A stretch of DNA of 64,000 nt, from the NCBI RefSeq assembly GCF_900445235.1, contig NZ_UFSM01000001.1:2805501-2869500 (forward strand), written 5' to 3'. The position numbers and the translations under genes are program-made. Numbering within the stretch: the first letter of the stretch is position 1; each line of letters opens with the position of its first letter. The notes under the pieces were generated by a model, which was not told the DNA's origin, did no database searches, and saw only the letters and a list, made by a program, of their open reading frames with translations. Shown in pieces: positions 62,960-64,000 of the stretch. The stretch comes from Aminobacter aminovorans (GTDB lineage Bacteria; Pseudomonadota; Alphaproteobacteria; Rhizobiales; Rhizobiaceae).

Positions 62960-63520
62960 CTACTCGCTTGCTTCTCGTCCGGACACCTGTTCAATCAGGA
63001 TTCGGAAGAACACGTGTGGTGCACTGTGGGCTGTGGGTGGGACGACCGGCTTGAGCGCACCAGGCTCCCACCAGTCGGAGTGTTTGCTCAACACCGACCA
63101 GGCATGATCCCGCTGAAGCTTGTGACCAATCTGATCCGGCAGTTCCTCGTATCGGCCGTCGGCAACGACGCTTCTCCATCCTCGCCCTTGGCCGCGTTCG
63201 TCAACCTGAATGGACACCAGCGGATTGGCTCGCATCCATTCGATCTTCTTGCCGGGCATGGAAAACGCGTAAAGATGAGCGTCTGAATGAGCGTAGTATA
63301 GGGGCACGACGTAGGGCTGCCCGTCCTTTGCGCATGCGAGGCGACCGACGCGGTTGGCCGTCAGGATTTTGGTGCATTCCAAGGCAGTAAGCGAGCGGAC
63401 CAGCATGGCGTGATCTCCTGTTTCCCTTATGTCTTTCGGTTGTTCCGTGTCATTGATTTCGTGGTGGCGCTGGGCGACGTGTCCGAAACTGTCGAAAGAG
63501 GCATGAGACATCTGGCTCAT
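62960..63520 (-). CDS. Pyridoxamine-5'-phosphate-oxidase-fold flavin-binding protein (NimA-like)
   Basis: This 186-residue protein has the split-barrel fold, with VGRLACAKDGQPYVVPLYYA and YAFSMPGKKIEWMRANPLVSIQVDE typical of the NimA/HugZ-like group that binds FMN or heme. The catalytic residues of true PdxH are not evident, so a role in reduction of nitro compounds or heme binding is more likely. The ATG at 63520 has GGAG 6 bp upstream. An exact FNR box lies 56 bp upstream. The N-terminal 45 residues look disordered and His-rich. Confidence 0.82.
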   Translation of the reverse strand: MSQMSHASFDSFGHVAQRHHEINDTEQPKDIRETGDHAMLVRSLTALECTKILTANRVGRLACAKDGQPYVVPLYYAHSDAHLYAFSMPGKKIEWMRANPLVSIQVDERGQGRGWRSVVADGRYEELPDQIGHKLQRDHAWSVLSKHSDWWEPGALKPVVPPTAHSAPHVFFRILIEQVSGREASE

Positions 63521-63575
63521 GCCGTTCTCCGTGAAGGATTGAGCATCACGTTGGAGGGACATGGCCAACTGGGCA

Positions 63576-63589
63576 TTGATCCGGATCAA
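63576..63589. promoter_or_regulatory. Perfect FNR/FixK box upstream of the NimA-like gene
   Basis: TTGATCCGGATCAA is a perfect self-complementary TTGAT-N4-ATCAA site. Its centre lies about 62 bp before the start at 63520, so a transcript starting near 63541 fits class II activation. Confidence 0.8.
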
Positions 63590-63631
63590 TCTGCGTTCTC
63601 AGCACGCCGAACAGACGAGGGGTCGTGGCTC

Positions 63632-63745
63632 TCACGTAGCTTTGACTGTGATCGTCTTTTCGGTCTTGTGAGCTTCAGCTGTCTTGGGCAGCTTAATCGT
63701 TCGTACGCCCGTGGCGAAGTTCGACTTCGATCTTGCCGGCATCAC
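63632..63745 (-). pseudogene. C-terminal remnant of a small heat shock protein (Hsp20)
   Basis: About 37 codons on the minus strand end with GVRTIKLPKTAEAHKTEKTI and a stop at 63632, the typical alpha-crystallin-family end (GVLTVTLPKT-type strand then IxV tail). The rest of the domain and its start are absent, so it is a fragment. It fits the stress theme of the island. Confidence 0.65.
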
Positions 63746-63880
63746 GCCTTGCGAACGATGCTCCGCTCCCGCGCACGGCCATGACCGTAGCCGCGCAGAA
63801 CAATCAGATCAACCTGTGTTTCCCTGGCGGAGAAGCAGTTCCGCCGGTTCGGGGACGGTGTGCATCTGGGAGTTACCCGC
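63742..63880 (-). pseudogene. Possible universal stress protein fragment
   Basis: The minus-strand frame ending at 63742 contains VDLIVLRGYGHGRARE, which resembles the USP end motif DLLVMGGYGHSRVRD of the gene at 46859. Sequence around it does not continue the family, and it runs straight into the Hsp20 remnant. It is a weak call. Confidence 0.35.
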
Positions 63881-63931
63881 TCGGAACAACTGACACGCAA
63901 TGGGCCGGAATCGCACCGCCAAATTGCAAAA

Positions 63932-63945
63932 ATGATCCAGATCAA
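63932..63945. promoter_or_regulatory. Near-perfect FNR-like box at the right edge
   Basis: ATGATCCAGATCAA differs from TTGAT-N4-ATCAA at one position. It could serve the decayed minus-strand genes or a plus-strand gene beyond the window. Confidence 0.5.
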
Positions 63946-64000
63946 AGCACTCGCCTGCGCTTAGGGGATCATTGGCTGATGTGGAGCCCAATCCTAAGCG

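Overview
The window is a GC-rich alphaproteobacterial chromosome segment, most likely from a Mesorhizobium-type member of the Rhizobiales (order-level placement is firm, genus is inference). The main evidence is the locus for the very-long-chain fatty acid of lipid A (acpXL, two ketosynthases, alcohol dehydrogenase, lpxXL), a complete RirA-type heme uptake locus (hmuPSTUV with rirA beside it), and a PutA without a DNA-binding domain divergent from an Lrp-type PutR. No rRNA, tRNA, CRISPR array, insertion sequence or complete prophage was seen.

Layout, left to right. 1-4852: the end of an unidentified gene with its terminator, then a cytoplasmic molybdoenzyme operon that best fits sulfite:quinone oxidoreductase SoeABC. 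4857-9717: the minus-strand lipid A VLCFA operon, in which one of the two ketosynthases contains no cysteine and no fabZ is present. 9881-15097: a phosphatase-like protein with its catalytic His replaced, an AEC transporter, a succinate-semialdehyde dehydrogenase, and a FixH-like plus diheme peroxidase pair. 15098-19328: putR and putA. 19411-27846: heme iron acquisition, namely an IsdG-type heme oxygenase, two small unknown proteins, a TonB receptor, HmuP, HmuS, the ABC transporter HmuTUV, and RirA. TGA-N9-TCA boxes lie in the receptor/hmuP intergenic region and upstream of rirA. 28094-40309: housekeeping and accessory genes, including DUF445, a phasin-like protein, a HerA/DUF87-like ATPase, MaoC, an FAH-family hydrolase, a form II coxSLM operon, an L-lactate dehydrogenase-type flavoenzyme and a DUF454 protein.

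40310-42290 looks like a patch of foreign DNA. It holds an unrecognised protein built from two copies of one domain, an AT-rich spacer, and a decayed patatin-family phospholipase resembling the CBASS effector CapV. It is followed by a GlxA-type regulator, a LOV-GGDEF-EAL protein and an outer-membrane beta-barrel protein.

From about 46760 to the right edge runs what appears to be a low-oxygen/stress island. It contains a universal stress protein, an MBL-fold nuclease, phosphoketolase and acetate kinase (sugar phosphate to acetyl phosphate to acetate plus ATP), a GNAT protein, a Crp/Fnr regulator without an Fe-S cluster motif, a carbamate kinase remnant, an NAD(P)H oxidoreductase, a conserved unknown protein, a DUF4010 membrane protein, thioredoxin 2, a P1B-5-like metal ATPase, DUF302, a Pat-type acyl-CoA synthetase/acetyltransferase, a flavin-binding NimA-like protein, and remnants of Hsp20 and possibly a second stress protein. 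Several intergenic regions carry exact or near TTGAT-N4-ATCAA boxes, so the island is probably one FNR/FixK regulon. This coordinated set, with its unknown members and decayed edges, is the most system-like feature of the window.
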